From contig JABJKS010000051.1 of assembly GCA_018660265.1 (NCBI GenBank), forward strand, positions 62,001 through 126,000: 64,000 bases of DNA. The letters run 5' to 3'. The translations under genes and the position numbers were made by a program. The notes under the pieces are model-generated. The model saw only the letters and a program-made list of their open reading frames with translations, did not search any database and was not told where the DNA came from. The stretch comes from Rhodospirillaceae bacterium. GTDB taxonomy: Bacteria; Pseudomonadota; Alphaproteobacteria; GCA-2731375. Every line of letters begins with the position of its first letter. Positions within the stretch are counted from its first letter, which is position 1. Below are positions 37,436-47,351 of the stretch, piece by piece.

Positions 37436-38317
37436 TCAGGATTTGGCTTTCTGCTCCCGATAGAAGGCATATAGTCCCGATGCCGCAATGATGCCGGCAC
37501 CCAGGACTGTCCATAGATCGGGTAAATCGCCAAACACCAGATAGCCGATGGCTGTGGCCCACAGCAGCACGATGTAGTGGAACGGTTGCAGGGTTGAAGC
37601 TGGTGCCGCCTTAAAGGCCTCGATCAGGATATAATGGCCCAGGCTGCCCACCACGCCGAGAGAGATTAGGAGGAGCCAGCCTGTGGTATCGGGCGGTTGC
37701 CAGAAAAACGGCGCCAGAATGGTCATAACCACGGCCCCCGTCACGGCCATGTACAGCAACGATGTGGCGGCGCTGTCGTCGGAAACCTTGCGCATGAGTA
37801 TTTGATAGATTGCCCACAGGGACGCGCCGGCCAAAGGGATCAGGGCCGTGGGATCAAAGATGCCAATGCCGGGGCGGACAATGACAAGAAGGCCCAGAAA
37901 GCCAATGGCAATGGCCCCCCAGCGGCGCGCGCCCACCCTTTCGCCCAGAAACGGCACTGCCAGGGCAGTGACCAGCAGGGGCGCTATACCGGCAATGGCA
38001 TGGGCATCCGCCAGGGGCAGGTGGCGGAACGCGATGATGAAAACACCCACTTCAATAACGATGATCAGGCTGCGGGTGATCTGCAGATAGGGGTGTTTTG
38101 AGCGAAAAGCCTGGCGAAAGCTTTTCGGTCGGGCCACCGCCAGGGCGAAGAGACAGAAAATGAGGAACCGTATCGACAGGATCTGCGGCACTGCATAATC
38201 CGCAGCCAAGGTTTTGGTAATGCCATCCATGCCAGCCAAAAGAAACATGGCCAAATTCATCAACAAGATGCCCTTGAAAGGGTTATTCTGCACGCTTTGT
38301 CCGATCCAATCTGGCAT
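37436..38317 (-). CDS. EamA/DMT family transporter
   Basis: NPFKGILLMNLAMFLLAGMDGITKTLAADYAVPQILSIRFLIF...LPLADAHAIAGIAPLLVTALAVPFLGERVG; start could be 38347. Confidence 0.9.
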   Translation of the reverse strand: MPDWIGQSVQNNPFKGILLMNLAMFLLAGMDGITKTLAADYAVPQILSIRFLIFCLFALAVARPKSFRQAFRSKHPYLQITRSLIIVIEVGVFIIAFRHLPLADAHAIAGIAPLLVTALAVPFLGERVGARRWGAIAIGFLGLLVIVRPGIGIFDPTALIPLAGASLWAIYQILMRKVSDDSAATSLLYMAVTGAVVMTILAPFFWQPPDTTGWLLLISLGVVGSLGHYILIEAFKAAPASTLQPFHYIVLLWATAIGYLVFGDLPDLWTVLGAGIIAASGLYAFYREQKAKS

Positions 38318-38374
38318 CCTGGTCGATTTGCCTTCACAATAGGGCAAAACCAGCGGAATACACAGGAGGATAGG

Positions 38375-38860
38375 ATGAGTAATTTGGATCTGGCAGCCGA
38401 AGTAGGCGCCTTGTTGAAGGAACGTGGCGAAACCGTCGCGGTATCAGAATCGTCTGCGGGTGGCTTGGTTTCAGCCAATCTGTTGAGCATTTCCGGGGCA
38501 TCGAAATATTTTCTTGGCGGCGGCGTCATCTATACCTACGACGCCCGAGAGAGAATATTGGGTGTATCAGACGAAGATATGAAGGGATTGCGGTCTTCGT
38601 CCGAGCCCTATGCCATGTTGTGCGCCCGTACCATGCGGGCAAAAATGGGCGCGACCTGGGGTCTGGCGGAAACCGGTGCCTCCGGCCCCACAGGCAACCG
38701 CTATGGCGATGCGGCGGGACATACCTGTCTGGCGGTAAGCGGCCCGGTGGAGCGGGTCATCACCCTGGAGACAGCGGATAATGACCGGGAAGCCAATATG
38801 TGGCGCTTTACCAAGGCGGCGCTGGATTTATTGCTTGCGTGCGTAAAAGAAAAAGGCTGA
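38375..38860 (+). CDS. CinA family protein (nicotinamide-nucleotide amidohydrolase domain)
   Basis: LLKERGETVAVSESSAGGLVSANLLSISGASKYFLGGGVIYT...WGLAETGASGPTGNRYGDAAGHTCLAV; AGGAGG SD. Confidence 0.9.
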   Translation: MSNLDLAAEVGALLKERGETVAVSESSAGGLVSANLLSISGASKYFLGGGVIYTYDARERILGVSDEDMKGLRSSSEPYAMLCARTMRAKMGATWGLAETGASGPTGNRYGDAAGHTCLAVSGPVERVITLETADNDREANMWRFTKAALDLLLACVKEKG

Positions 38861-38865
38861 GTACC

Positions 38866-40116
38866 ATGGATTTCAATATTCCCAATGAGATACAAGACAA
38901 ACTTAATGAATTAGATGAATTTATTGAACGGGTAATCAAACCCCTTGAAGCGAAAAATATGAAGTTTTTCGACTATCGACGGGAAAATGAACGTACTGAT
39001 TGGGATAACGACGGCAAGCCCACCAAGGAGTGGGAAAAGCTGTTACGGCAGATGAAGGATCTGGCGGATGAGGCGGGGCATTTGCGCTTTGCCCTGCCAA
39101 AGGAAATTGGCGGGCAGGCGGGTTCAAACCTGGCCATGGCCATGATCCGGGAACATCTGGCGCACAAAGGCCTTGGCCTTCATAACGATCTACAGAACGA
39201 AAGTTCCATCGTCGGTAATTTCCCTCTTGTGCATATGATGTGGCGTTTCGGCACTGATGCCCAAAAGGCGGAATTCCTGCCCGCCCTGATCACCGGCGGG
39301 CGGCGCGTCGGCTTTGGCCTGACGGAGCTGAACCATGGATCGGATGCCACCTATATGGAGACGTCCGCCGTGCGTGATGACGATCATTGGGTCATCAATG
39401 GCAACAAGCGTTTCAACTCGGGCATTCACGAGGCGACCCACGATCTGGTTTTTGCCCGTACCTCCGGCAAACCAGGGGAAGGCATCGGCATCACTGCGTT
39501 CCTGGTGCCGGTCACAGCGCCGGGCTTTGAAGTGGTCAAAATGGACTGGACCTTCAACATGCCAACCGATCACGGCATCGTCGCGGTCAAGGACGTCCGT
39601 ATGCCTATCGATACGGAATCATATCTGGGTGAAGAAGGCGATGGCCTGATCGTGGCGCAAACCTTTTTGCACGAAAACCGGATCAGGCAGGCGGCATCTT
39701 CGGTGGGCGCGGCCCAATTCTGCATTGACGAGGCTGTGGCCTACGCCAAACAGCGCACCACGTGGGGCAAGAAACTCGCCACCAACCAGGCAATCCAGTT
39801 TCCCCTGACGGAGTTGCATACAGAGGCCGAAATGGTCCGCAACCTGGTCTACAAGACCGCCTGGAACCTGGATCAGCAGAACCATATGGCGGTGACCGAA
39901 CAAGTCTCCATGGCTAACTATCGGGCCAACCGTCTGGTCTGGGAAGCCTCCGACCGCGCCATGCAGGTCTTTGGCGGTGAGGGCTATACCCGCAACCAAC
40001 CGTTCGAACACATCTATCGCCACCATCGCCGCTATCGCATTACGGAAGGGGCGGAGGAAATCCAAATCCGGAAAATTGCCGGCCATCTGTTCGGCTTTAC
40101 CGGCAAGAACAGATAG
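38866..40116 (+). CDS. Acyl-CoA dehydrogenase family protein
   Basis: ALPKEIGGQAGSNLAMAMIREHLAHKGLG...VGFGLTELNHGSDATYMETSA...AMQVFGGEGYTRNQPFEHIYRHHRRYRITEGAEEIQIRKIAG. Confidence 0.95.
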   Translation: MDFNIPNEIQDKLNELDEFIERVIKPLEAKNMKFFDYRRENERTDWDNDGKPTKEWEKLLRQMKDLADEAGHLRFALPKEIGGQAGSNLAMAMIREHLAHKGLGLHNDLQNESSIVGNFPLVHMMWRFGTDAQKAEFLPALITGGRRVGFGLTELNHGSDATYMETSAVRDDDHWVINGNKRFNSGIHEATHDLVFARTSGKPGEGIGITAFLVPVTAPGFEVVKMDWTFNMPTDHGIVAVKDVRMPIDTESYLGEEGDGLIVAQTFLHENRIRQAASSVGAAQFCIDEAVAYAKQRTTWGKKLATNQAIQFPLTELHTEAEMVRNLVYKTAWNLDQQNHMAVTEQVSMANYRANRLVWEASDRAMQVFGGEGYTRNQPFEHIYRHHRRYRITEGAEEIQIRKIAGHLFGFTGKNR

Positions 40117-40132
40117 CGGTTACCGTAGCCTT

Positions 40133-40167
40133 GCGGACAATGATATCATTGTGATATCATTGTCCGC
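40133..40167. promoter_or_regulatory. 35-nt palindrome abutting the antitoxin start codon; predicted autoregulatory operator
   Basis: GCGGACAATGATATCA-TTG-TGATATCATTGTCCGC, 16-bp perfect arms, with two internal TGATATCA half-site palindromes. Confidence 0.8.
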
Positions 40168-40410
40168 ATGGGACAGGTAATCATACGAAATCTGGATGAC
40201 AACGTCGTCGGTTTACTAAAAGACCGTGCGGCGCGACGTGGCCATTCTCTGGAGCAAGAGTTGCGGGATATCGTCTGCACGGTTGCGTCGAATGAATCCC
40301 AAAAATTCCTGGATCGATCAGCGGAATTGCGACGCGAATTGAGTGCTTGTATGCAGGGGCGAGAATTCCCAGATCTTACGGCAATGATCCGTGAGGACCG
40401 AGACAGGTGA
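40168..40410 (+). CDS. FitA-like ribbon-helix-helix antitoxin
   Basis: MGQVIIRNLDDNVVGLLKDRAARRGHSLEQELRDIV; followed by overlapping PIN gene. Confidence 0.92.
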   Translation: MGQVIIRNLDDNVVGLLKDRAARRGHSLEQELRDIVCTVASNESQKFLDRSAELRRELSACMQGREFPDLTAMIREDRDR

Positions 40411-40829
40411 GCCTGGTTATCGATGCCTCAATCGTCGTCAATGTCATAATTCCGCAACAGCTAACCGACAGTGCAGTGTTATGGATGGCGCGGCCGATTG
40501 CAAAATTGGCACCTGAATTTCTACGCATTGAAGTTGCGAATGCCCTGTGGAAAAGCGAAGCCGCAGGGTTGCTAAATACGGACCAGGCAGACCGGGCATG
40601 GCGCAATTTGGATGAAAGCGGTATTCGGCTCGTTCCAGATAATGACCATCTGGACCGGGCTCGATCTATCGCACGTGGTCTTCGGCACTCTATATACGAT
40701 TGTCTGTATTTGGCTGTGGCAGAGGCCAATGAAGCGACCTTATTGACGGCGAATCGCCGTCTTTACCGGCTGGCAAAAGATCATGGCGAAAGTGTACAGG
40801 TCGCCTGGATCGAAGATCAGCCCTACTAA
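40407..40829 (+). CDS. PIN-domain VapC/FitB-like toxin
   Basis: MSLVIDASIVVNVIIP...PEFLRIEVANALWK...HSIYDCLYLAVAEANEATLLTANRRLYR; GTG start overlaps antitoxin stop (GTGA). Confidence 0.92.
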   Translation: MSLVIDASIVVNVIIPQQLTDSAVLWMARPIAKLAPEFLRIEVANALWKSEAAGLLNTDQADRAWRNLDESGIRLVPDNDHLDRARSIARGLRHSIYDCLYLAVAEANEATLLTANRRLYRLAKDHGESVQVAWIEDQPY

Positions 40830-40852
40830 AACTGCCGATATAGCCAATCCGA

Positions 40853-41254
40853 CTATTCCGCTGCCTGTGCCGCTTCGGCCTCTGCCAACAGGACATATGT
40901 GTAGACTTTGGAGATGATCTGCCAGCGGCCGTCGATCTTCAGGAAATTCAGGTAGTCCGTGAACATTTTTGGTCCGATGGCGATGTTCACTTTGACCAAC
41001 GCGCTTTCGGGGCCGGATTTATCGATGGACAGGATTCGCTCCTGACGGCGGTAGTTTTCCGAGGCACCCGAGGGGCGGGTGGCGACGCGTGCATAGACCG
41101 TCTCCATGTCGTCATCCAGCAGGGGGCCGTCGGCGGCTGAGAACAAATGGCAACTGGGATGGAAGACGCGCTTTAGGGTGTCTATATCGCCGTCATAAAA
41201 TCCGTCGAAATAGGCCGCCATGGCCTGGGTGATTTCGTCATAGCTGCGGTCCAT
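40853..41254 (-). CDS. Nuclear transport factor 2-like / lumazine-binding-like (SnoaL-fold) protein
   Basis: ITQAMAAYFDGFYDGDIDTLKRVFHPSCHLFSAADG...YLNFLKIDGRWQIISKVYTY. Confidence 0.8.
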   Translation of the reverse strand: MDRSYDEITQAMAAYFDGFYDGDIDTLKRVFHPSCHLFSAADGPLLDDDMETVYARVATRPSGASENYRRQERILSIDKSGPESALVKVNIAIGPKMFTDYLNFLKIDGRWQIISKVYTYVLLAEAEAAQAAE

Positions 41255-41361
41255 GATGTCCTCCTGTATTGTGCAATTGCGCTATCTGCTTCAGTGCGTG
41301 CTCTTGTGCGAGCACCAGTGCGCCAATTGTGCCGTGGTAAAGGCGAATATGCAAAGAATAA

Positions 41362-41391
41362 GGGGGCGGTCGCCCCTCGGCCACCGCCCCC
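41362..41391 (-). terminator. Terminator-like hairpin after the MCP gene
   Basis: GGGGGCGGT-N12-ACCGCCCCC; on the minus strand followed by TTATTCTTT. Confidence 0.6.
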
Positions 41392-41414
41392 GTCATCTAT
41401 TGTAATCGAAACCG

Positions 41415-43517
41415 TTAGGCGGCTTGTACCTCCTTCAGGAAGGTCTCGATCTGATCACGCAGACGATCGGCCTGGGCTTTCATCTCCCGTGACGCCGTGG
41501 ATACCTCGCCCGCCGCCGTGCCGGTTTCCCCGGCTGCGGTGCTGACATCGGTGATATTCACGGTGACTTCCTGGGTGCCGGCAGCTGCCTGTTCGACGCT
41601 GCGGGCGATCTCATCGGTTGCTGAACCCTGCTCTTCAACAGAGCTTGCGACAGACGTTGCGATCTCGTTGATCTCGTCAATCACGGCGGAAATCGCGCTA
41701 ATTGCCGTTACGGATTCTTCCGTCGCGGTTTGGATGCCGCTGATCTGACTGGCAATCTCCTCGGTCGCCTTGCTGGTCTGTGTGGCCAGGTTTTTCACTT
41801 CAGAGGCAACCACGGCAAAGCCCTTACCCGCTTCACCGGCACGGGCCGCTTCAATCGTGGCATTCAGGGCCAACAGGTTGGTCTGTGAGGCGATGTCGTT
41901 GATCAGGTTGATCACATCACCGATGCTTTGGGCGGCCTCTGCCAGGCTTTGGACCCGCTGTGAGGCGCTTTGCGCTTCGCCGACGGCATCTTGTGAACGG
42001 GATGCCGAACTCGCCATCTGCCGGGAAATCTCGGCAATTGAGGATGACAGTTCGTTCGCGGCCGTGGCCACTGTTTGCACGTTGGCCGCGGCCTGTTCAG
42101 CGGCTGCTGCCACCGCGCCGGACCGCTCGTTGGTGCGATCCGCCGTTGCCGACATGGTGGAGGATGAAGACTGCATCTGATCCACCGTGGAACCGACCAC
42201 GTTCATGGCCTCTCCCACATCGCCCTCGAAAACAGAAACCAATTTCTCCATCTTGACGCGACGGGTTTCCTTGGCTTCGTCTTCTTTTCTTTGGGCCTCG
42301 GTCAATTCAGCCGTTTTGATCATGTTGTCCTTAAAGATCTGAACGGCACGGGCCATATCACCAATCTCGTCCTTGTTCTCCAGGGCCGGGACTTCCGTCT
42401 CCAGATCATTTTCAGCCAATTGCCCCATGGCACCGGTCATTTTGTTGATCGGCGTAACAATGGAACGGATGGTGAAAAAGCCGATGATGCCTGCGAGGAC
42501 TATGCCCAGAACCAGAACGACCCATTGCGTGGTCAATAAGGTGTCCATTGCCGATGCGTTGGCGTCGGCATCCTTGGTCAGCAAATTTCTCTGATTATCG
42601 ACCATACCACCGGTGCGGCTGCCATCTTCAGCTTTTGGACCAAGCAGAGAGGTCAGCAAACTACCGGCCCGTGGTGCGGCTTCCTTGACCAGAAGGTAAT
42701 TGGCCATGTTCCATTTTTTTGAAGCGCGAATAGAGAACATTTTTGCCGGTAGGGGCAGGAACTTAGTCCGTGCGGCATCAAATTTGTTAAAGGCTACAAG
42801 TTGCTTGGCGGTCAAAAGATGCTTGTTGTTCTTCAAATCACCAAACCGCACACCGTTCTTTTTCCACATGACGTCGAAACTTTTCTTGAACTTCTGATCA
42901 CCTGTCAAAAGAAAGGCCCGGATGGAGGCGAGACCGCGTGCCGTGGTGCCCCGGGTATCAGCCATCATGCCCAACAGCGCCTTGCGCTCTGGCGTTGCCG
43001 GCAGGTCCCGTTCCAGGGTGATGATTTTGGTAATTTCGGAAACCAGGATACCTGCCAGAGGGGCAGCGTCGCGGGTCAGGATCAGCGTGGCGGGTTGTTC
43101 TTCAGGTGTATTGGCAATCGCCTCAACCGTATTTTGCGCATTGGCGAACTCCGCCAGCACGACCTTCAACTCAGTCCAGGCTTCCTGGTTCGCTGGGTTT
43201 GTCCATTGCGCCGACAAGCCGTCGATTTTGGTGCTGACAAGGGCGATATCAGCCCAGACGGCGGATCGTTCTGTCTTGAAGGCAGCGTTGCCTGTCAGCA
43301 TCCAGCCGCGTAATGACGCAAGCGAGGCATAGATGTTGTTCACCAGCCTGGCACTGGATTGCGATGTTGGTGTACGCAAATTAACAATGCGATCGTTCAT
43401 GTTCTTGGCGCTGCTGACTTCAAACAACGTCGTTGCAATTGCTGCAATCAACACGACAATTAGGACGCCAAAGCCTAGGCTAAGGCGACTGGATATCTTC
43501 AATTCAGGCATTTTCAT
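41415..43517 (-). CDS. Methyl-accepting chemotaxis protein with long helical (HBM-like) periplasmic domain
   Basis: HAMP and MCP hairpin motif [57 protein letters not shown]; two TMs. Confidence 0.97.
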   Translation of the reverse strand: MKMPELKISSRLSLGFGVLIVVLIAAIATTLFEVSSAKNMNDRIVNLRTPTSQSSARLVNNIYASLASLRGWMLTGNAAFKTERSAVWADIALVSTKIDGLSAQWTNPANQEAWTELKVVLAEFANAQNTVEAIANTPEEQPATLILTRDAAPLAGILVSEITKIITLERDLPATPERKALLGMMADTRGTTARGLASIRAFLLTGDQKFKKSFDVMWKKNGVRFGDLKNNKHLLTAKQLVAFNKFDAARTKFLPLPAKMFSIRASKKWNMANYLLVKEAAPRAGSLLTSLLGPKAEDGSRTGGMVDNQRNLLTKDADANASAMDTLLTTQWVVLVLGIVLAGIIGFFTIRSIVTPINKMTGAMGQLAENDLETEVPALENKDEIGDMARAVQIFKDNMIKTAELTEAQRKEDEAKETRRVKMEKLVSVFEGDVGEAMNVVGSTVDQMQSSSSTMSATADRTNERSGAVAAAAEQAAANVQTVATAANELSSSIAEISRQMASSASRSQDAVGEAQSASQRVQSLAEAAQSIGDVINLINDIASQTNLLALNATIEAARAGEAGKGFAVVASEVKNLATQTSKATEEIASQISGIQTATEESVTAISAISAVIDEINEIATSVASSVEEQGSATDEIARSVEQAAAGTQEVTVNITDVSTAAGETGTAAGEVSTASREMKAQADRLRDQIETFLKEVQAA

Positions 43518-44013
43518 AACGTTCCCCTCGATAGTCGAATATTGTTTCTAATCTATTTATTCTCCAATGGTTCCGTGCGCTCGAAGGCGTTTAATGCCGG
43601 AACGTACGAAACATCGAATATGTTCATAGTATTTCTGAAATCTCTTAATAAATTGTTGCTAGTACTGATGCCGTTTAGGCTTATGCAAAAAGTTATATAT
43701 CCAAGTAAGGGCAGAGCATTCTTTGCATAGAATTAGTTTGGGAGTTCTTAAATAGGACGCACTTTCAAAAGAGTTTTGGTGGGAAATTTCGATATTTTCA
43801 ACAAATTATAAAGCGCCTGATTTGAGACCAGGATTGCAATCGACGCCAAATGCATCGTTGGGCGATTATCGAAAGACGCATCGTAAATTTTGCTTTTTGG
43901 TTGGCGATAACTCGGTATGCCACTACGCCCGGTTATATGGCTACACGATGACTCTCTCCATAATTTCGGTTAGCATGCCCGGATCGGGTTGATAGCAAAA
44001 GGATGCCACCACG

Positions 44014-44139
44014 ATGCAAGGCGTAGTCTTTCTTGGTGACCGTAAACTGGCGCTGCAGCACTTTGATGGCCCCATACCTGGGCCAGGCGAGGTGGTGTTG
44101 GAGATTAAGGCCTCCGGCAAGGGCATTATTCTATTTTGA
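44014..44139 (+). pseudogene. N-terminal remnant of a zinc-dependent (MDR) alcohol dehydrogenase
   Basis: MQGVVFLGDRKLALQHFDGPIPGPGEVVLEIKASGKGIILF* resembles the first ~35 aa of MDR dehydrogenases, then stops where the catalytic CGSD-type segment would begin. Confidence 0.7.
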
Positions 44140-44168
44140 CGACGATTCATGGTCTATAACGAAATCCA

Positions 44169-44549
44169 ATGAGCAAGCCGAACTTCAAAAAATGCCTGGT
44201 TGGAACATTTCTCACCTTCCTTCTCCTGACCGGGTGCGATGGGGGGGAGCCCGAGATGTTGAGCCTGTGCGAAAGATTGGTGCCCGGTATGGAAGCGGCT
44301 GGGGCGGAGATCGAAATTGGCACCCATGGCGCTATTGGTACGAAGAAGAATATCCTCTCAATAAATTACAAAGCCAGAATTAAGACGTCACCGTGGGAAG
44401 CCCATTGGTTGGCCTGCCATTTCTCCGGCGGTGGGTTATTCGAAGATCCCCTGCATATCGAGACTTTGGTGACGGATCGATTGGGAAAGGTTTCGCCGGT
44501 GCGGATGTTTCTGCTGGAGCGTTATTGGTTGAAGACGGCCAAAAAATAA
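44169..44549 (+). CDS. Putative lipoprotein, unknown function
   Basis: MSKPNFKKCLVGTFLTFLLLTGCDGGEPEML; lipobox LLTGC. Confidence 0.65.
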   Translation: MSKPNFKKCLVGTFLTFLLLTGCDGGEPEMLSLCERLVPGMEAAGAEIEIGTHGAIGTKKNILSINYKARIKTSPWEAHWLACHFSGGGLFEDPLHIETLVTDRLGKVSPVRMFLLERYWLKTAKK

Positions 44550-44594
44550 AATTACCAGATCAAAATATCAGATTGAACTATTGGGGGGTGCAGC

Positions 44595-46106
44595 ATGAGC
44601 CGAATTGTCATTGCAGGGTTCTTACACGAGACGAATACGTTCGCGCCGCAAAAGGCCGAATGGGATGATTTCGTCCGGGCCGAAAGTTTCCCAGGCTTAA
44701 CCGTCGGGGAAGATATTCTGAACGATATGCCGGGCAAAAATATCGCCATCGCCGGCTTCATTGAAGAAGCCAGGGCCATGGCGCATGAATTGCTGCCCAT
44801 TGCCTGGTGCTTTGCCATACCTTCAGCGCATGTGACGCAACATGCCTTTGAAACTTACATGACCCTGTTTTTTGAAGGATTGGACGCTGCCGCACCCTTT
44901 GATGCGGTTTATCTGGACTTGCACGGGGCCATGGTCTGCGAACATCTTGAAGATGGGGAGGGGGAGTTTCTGCGCCGTGTTCGCGAACACCTCGGCCCTG
45001 ATATGCCCCTGGTGGTCAGCCTGGATCTGCATTCCAATACGACCCGAACCATGTTTGACAACTGCGACGGCCTGATTGCCTATCGCACGTATCCCCATAT
45101 CGATATGGCGGAAACCGGCGGCCGGGCGGCCCATTATCTCAATGCCATACTGGCGACGCCGGGGGCAGCACTGCCCGCCAAGGCTCACCGCGCCATACCA
45201 TTCCTGATGCCGCTAACCGGGCAATGCACCATGGCAGAGCCCGCGAAGGGCACCTATGCTCGTTTGGCGGCGCTGGAAACAGAGGACGGTGTGCGATCAA
45301 TCTCCTTCACCCCCGGTTTTCCGCCTGCCGATATTTGGGATTGCGGGCCAGTGGTTGTCGCCTATGGCGATGATCAGGCGGCCGCCGACCGCGCTGCGGA
45401 TGCCGTTTATGACGGGATCATGGCAGAGGAAGCGGCGTTCCAGGTGCCTCGATTGAGCCCGGATGCCGCCGTGGCCCAGGCCATCGCCTCGAATGCCCAC
45501 AAGCCATATGTATTGGCGGATGTGCAGGATAATTGCGGTGCCGGTGCGACCTCGGACACGACGGGATTGTTGCGGTCCCTGGTGGAACAGGGGGCCGATG
45601 GCGCTGTGGTCGGTGCGCTGGTCGACGCCGAAGTCGCGGCCCAGGCCCATGCGGCGGGACAGGGGGCGGAGATCGATGTCGCCCTGGGCGGCAAAATATA
45701 CACGGACGGCGATCCCCCCTTTAAGGGGCGCTTTAAGGTATTGGCGTTGAGCGATGGTCGCTTCACCTGCACGGGGCCGTTTTACAAAGGGGCCACGCCC
45801 AATCTGGGACCCATGGCGTGGTTGGGCATTGGCGGCGTCTCGGTCGTGGTGTCCAGCCACCGTATGCAGGCGGCTGATAAGGAGATCTTTCGTCACCTCG
45901 GTTGCGACCCGGAAAAACAAAAAATTTTGGGGCTGAAAAGCAGCGTTCATTTTCGTGCTGACTTTACCGATATCGCGGAACAGATCCTGGTGGTGGAGGC
46001 ACCCGGTGCCAGCATCGACCGGCCCGAAAGCCTGCCTTATGAAAACCTGCGCCCCGGTGTCCGCCTGTGCCCTGGCGGCCAGGAATTTGCGCCATCTGGC
46101 GCGTAG
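44595..46106 (+). CDS. M81 family metallopeptidase (MlrC-like)
   Basis: RIVIAGFLHETNTFAPQKAEWDDF...DAVYLDLHGAMVCEHLEDGEGEFLRRVRE...SLDLHSNTTRTM...ADVQDNCGAGATSDTTGLLRSLVEQ. Confidence 0.93.
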   Translation: MSRIVIAGFLHETNTFAPQKAEWDDFVRAESFPGLTVGEDILNDMPGKNIAIAGFIEEARAMAHELLPIAWCFAIPSAHVTQHAFETYMTLFFEGLDAAAPFDAVYLDLHGAMVCEHLEDGEGEFLRRVREHLGPDMPLVVSLDLHSNTTRTMFDNCDGLIAYRTYPHIDMAETGGRAAHYLNAILATPGAALPAKAHRAIPFLMPLTGQCTMAEPAKGTYARLAALETEDGVRSISFTPGFPPADIWDCGPVVVAYGDDQAAADRAADAVYDGIMAEEAAFQVPRLSPDAAVAQAIASNAHKPYVLADVQDNCGAGATSDTTGLLRSLVEQGADGAVVGALVDAEVAAQAHAAGQGAEIDVALGGKIYTDGDPPFKGRFKVLALSDGRFTCTGPFYKGATPNLGPMAWLGIGGVSVVVSSHRMQAADKEIFRHLGCDPEKQKILGLKSSVHFRADFTDIAEQILVVEAPGASIDRPESLPYENLRPGVRLCPGGQEFAPSGA

Positions 46107-46243
46107 CAAGATTAGTGCCGGCAACGGCTGGGATCTGGCAGGGATATTGAGGGCTGTCGTCGACAGCCAGCCATGCTATTGAAGGACGAGACCAATCTGA
46201 TCGGTTCGGTGTTCATCCTTTCTGCCAAAAAAGAGACAATAAA

Positions 46244-47281
46244 ATGAAAGTTTCGATTTCCATTGGTGCCTACAAACATGTCGATGTTCCAGGCATAGTG
46301 GAGATTATTCAGCAGGCGGAAAAGCTGGGCGTTGAATATGCCTGGTCGTCGGAAGCCTGGGGTCATGATGCAGTAACCTCGCTGGCCTATCTGGGCGCGC
46401 TGACCGACAAGATCAAATTGGGCAGCGGCATCATGCAGATCAGTGCGCGAACCCCCTCTATGACGGCGATGACGGCGCTGTCTCTGGACGATCTAACCAA
46501 TGGCCGGTTTATCCTGGGCCTGGGCGTCAGCGGCCCGCAGGTTGTCGAAGGTTTGCATGGCAGCGCCTATAAAGCCCCCCTTAGCCGTTTGCGGGAAACC
46601 GTCGAAATCCTGCGCATGGCATTTCGCGGCGAAAAATTGCGCTATGACGGCGACTATCACGTTCTGCCCCGACCGGGGGGTGAGGGTAAGGCGCTGCGCC
46701 TGGATCACCCGCCCCGGGATATTCCCATTTACCTGGCAACCCTGGGGCCGAAGTCTTTGGAATATACCGGTGCGGCGGCCGATGGTTGGCTGGGGACCTC
46801 CTTTTCGCCCGATCATGCGGAGGCGCATTTGGCCCATCTGCGCAAGGGCGCGGAAAGTGCGGGGCGGACCTTGGCTGATATTGATCTACATGCCTCCTGC
46901 AACGTATCGGTCGGTGAGGATGTGGAGGCGTTGATCGACGCCCGGCGCGGCGGTGTGGCTTTCTCCATGGGGGCCATGGGGTCCGAGAAAACGAATTTTT
47001 ATAACGATGCGTTTAAGCGCGCCGGATTTACCGACGACGCCCTGGCCATTCAACGTTTGTGGAAAGACGGCAAGCGGAGGGAGGCAGCGGAACGGGTGCC
47101 CGATGCCATGGTCACCGATTTCGGTGCCATCGGCACTGCGGACATGGTGCGGGATCGTTTTAAGGTCTATCGGGACGCGGGCATTAACGCCCTGACCCTG
47201 CGTTTGGAAAGCCAGCAAAGCAATGCCGCGCAAATCGCGAATTTGGAGCAGGTGATGGACCTGCTGCCCGAGCAAAATTAG
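46244..47281 (+). CDS. LLM class flavin-dependent oxidoreductase
   Basis: GIVEIIQQAEKLGVEYAWSSEAWGHDAVTSLAYLGALTDKIKLGSGIMQISARTPSMTAMTALSLDDLTNGRFILGLGVSGPQVVEG. Confidence 0.94.
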   Translation: MKVSISIGAYKHVDVPGIVEIIQQAEKLGVEYAWSSEAWGHDAVTSLAYLGALTDKIKLGSGIMQISARTPSMTAMTALSLDDLTNGRFILGLGVSGPQVVEGLHGSAYKAPLSRLRETVEILRMAFRGEKLRYDGDYHVLPRPGGEGKALRLDHPPRDIPIYLATLGPKSLEYTGAAADGWLGTSFSPDHAEAHLAHLRKGAESAGRTLADIDLHASCNVSVGEDVEALIDARRGGVAFSMGAMGSEKTNFYNDAFKRAGFTDDALAIQRLWKDGKRREAAERVPDAMVTDFGAIGTADMVRDRFKVYRDAGINALTLRLESQQSNAAQIANLEQVMDLLPEQN

Positions 47282-47351
47282 ACAATAGAATTAAGCAGTA
47301 ATCGCGGTCCGCCCTTGCTAGACTGCGGACCTGAATTGGATGGAGAGAGCC

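Noticed and set aside
43941-44150. 69-aa minus-strand ORF at the ADH remnant
   Set aside because: Antisense to the recognisable dehydrogenase fragment; no homology features seen
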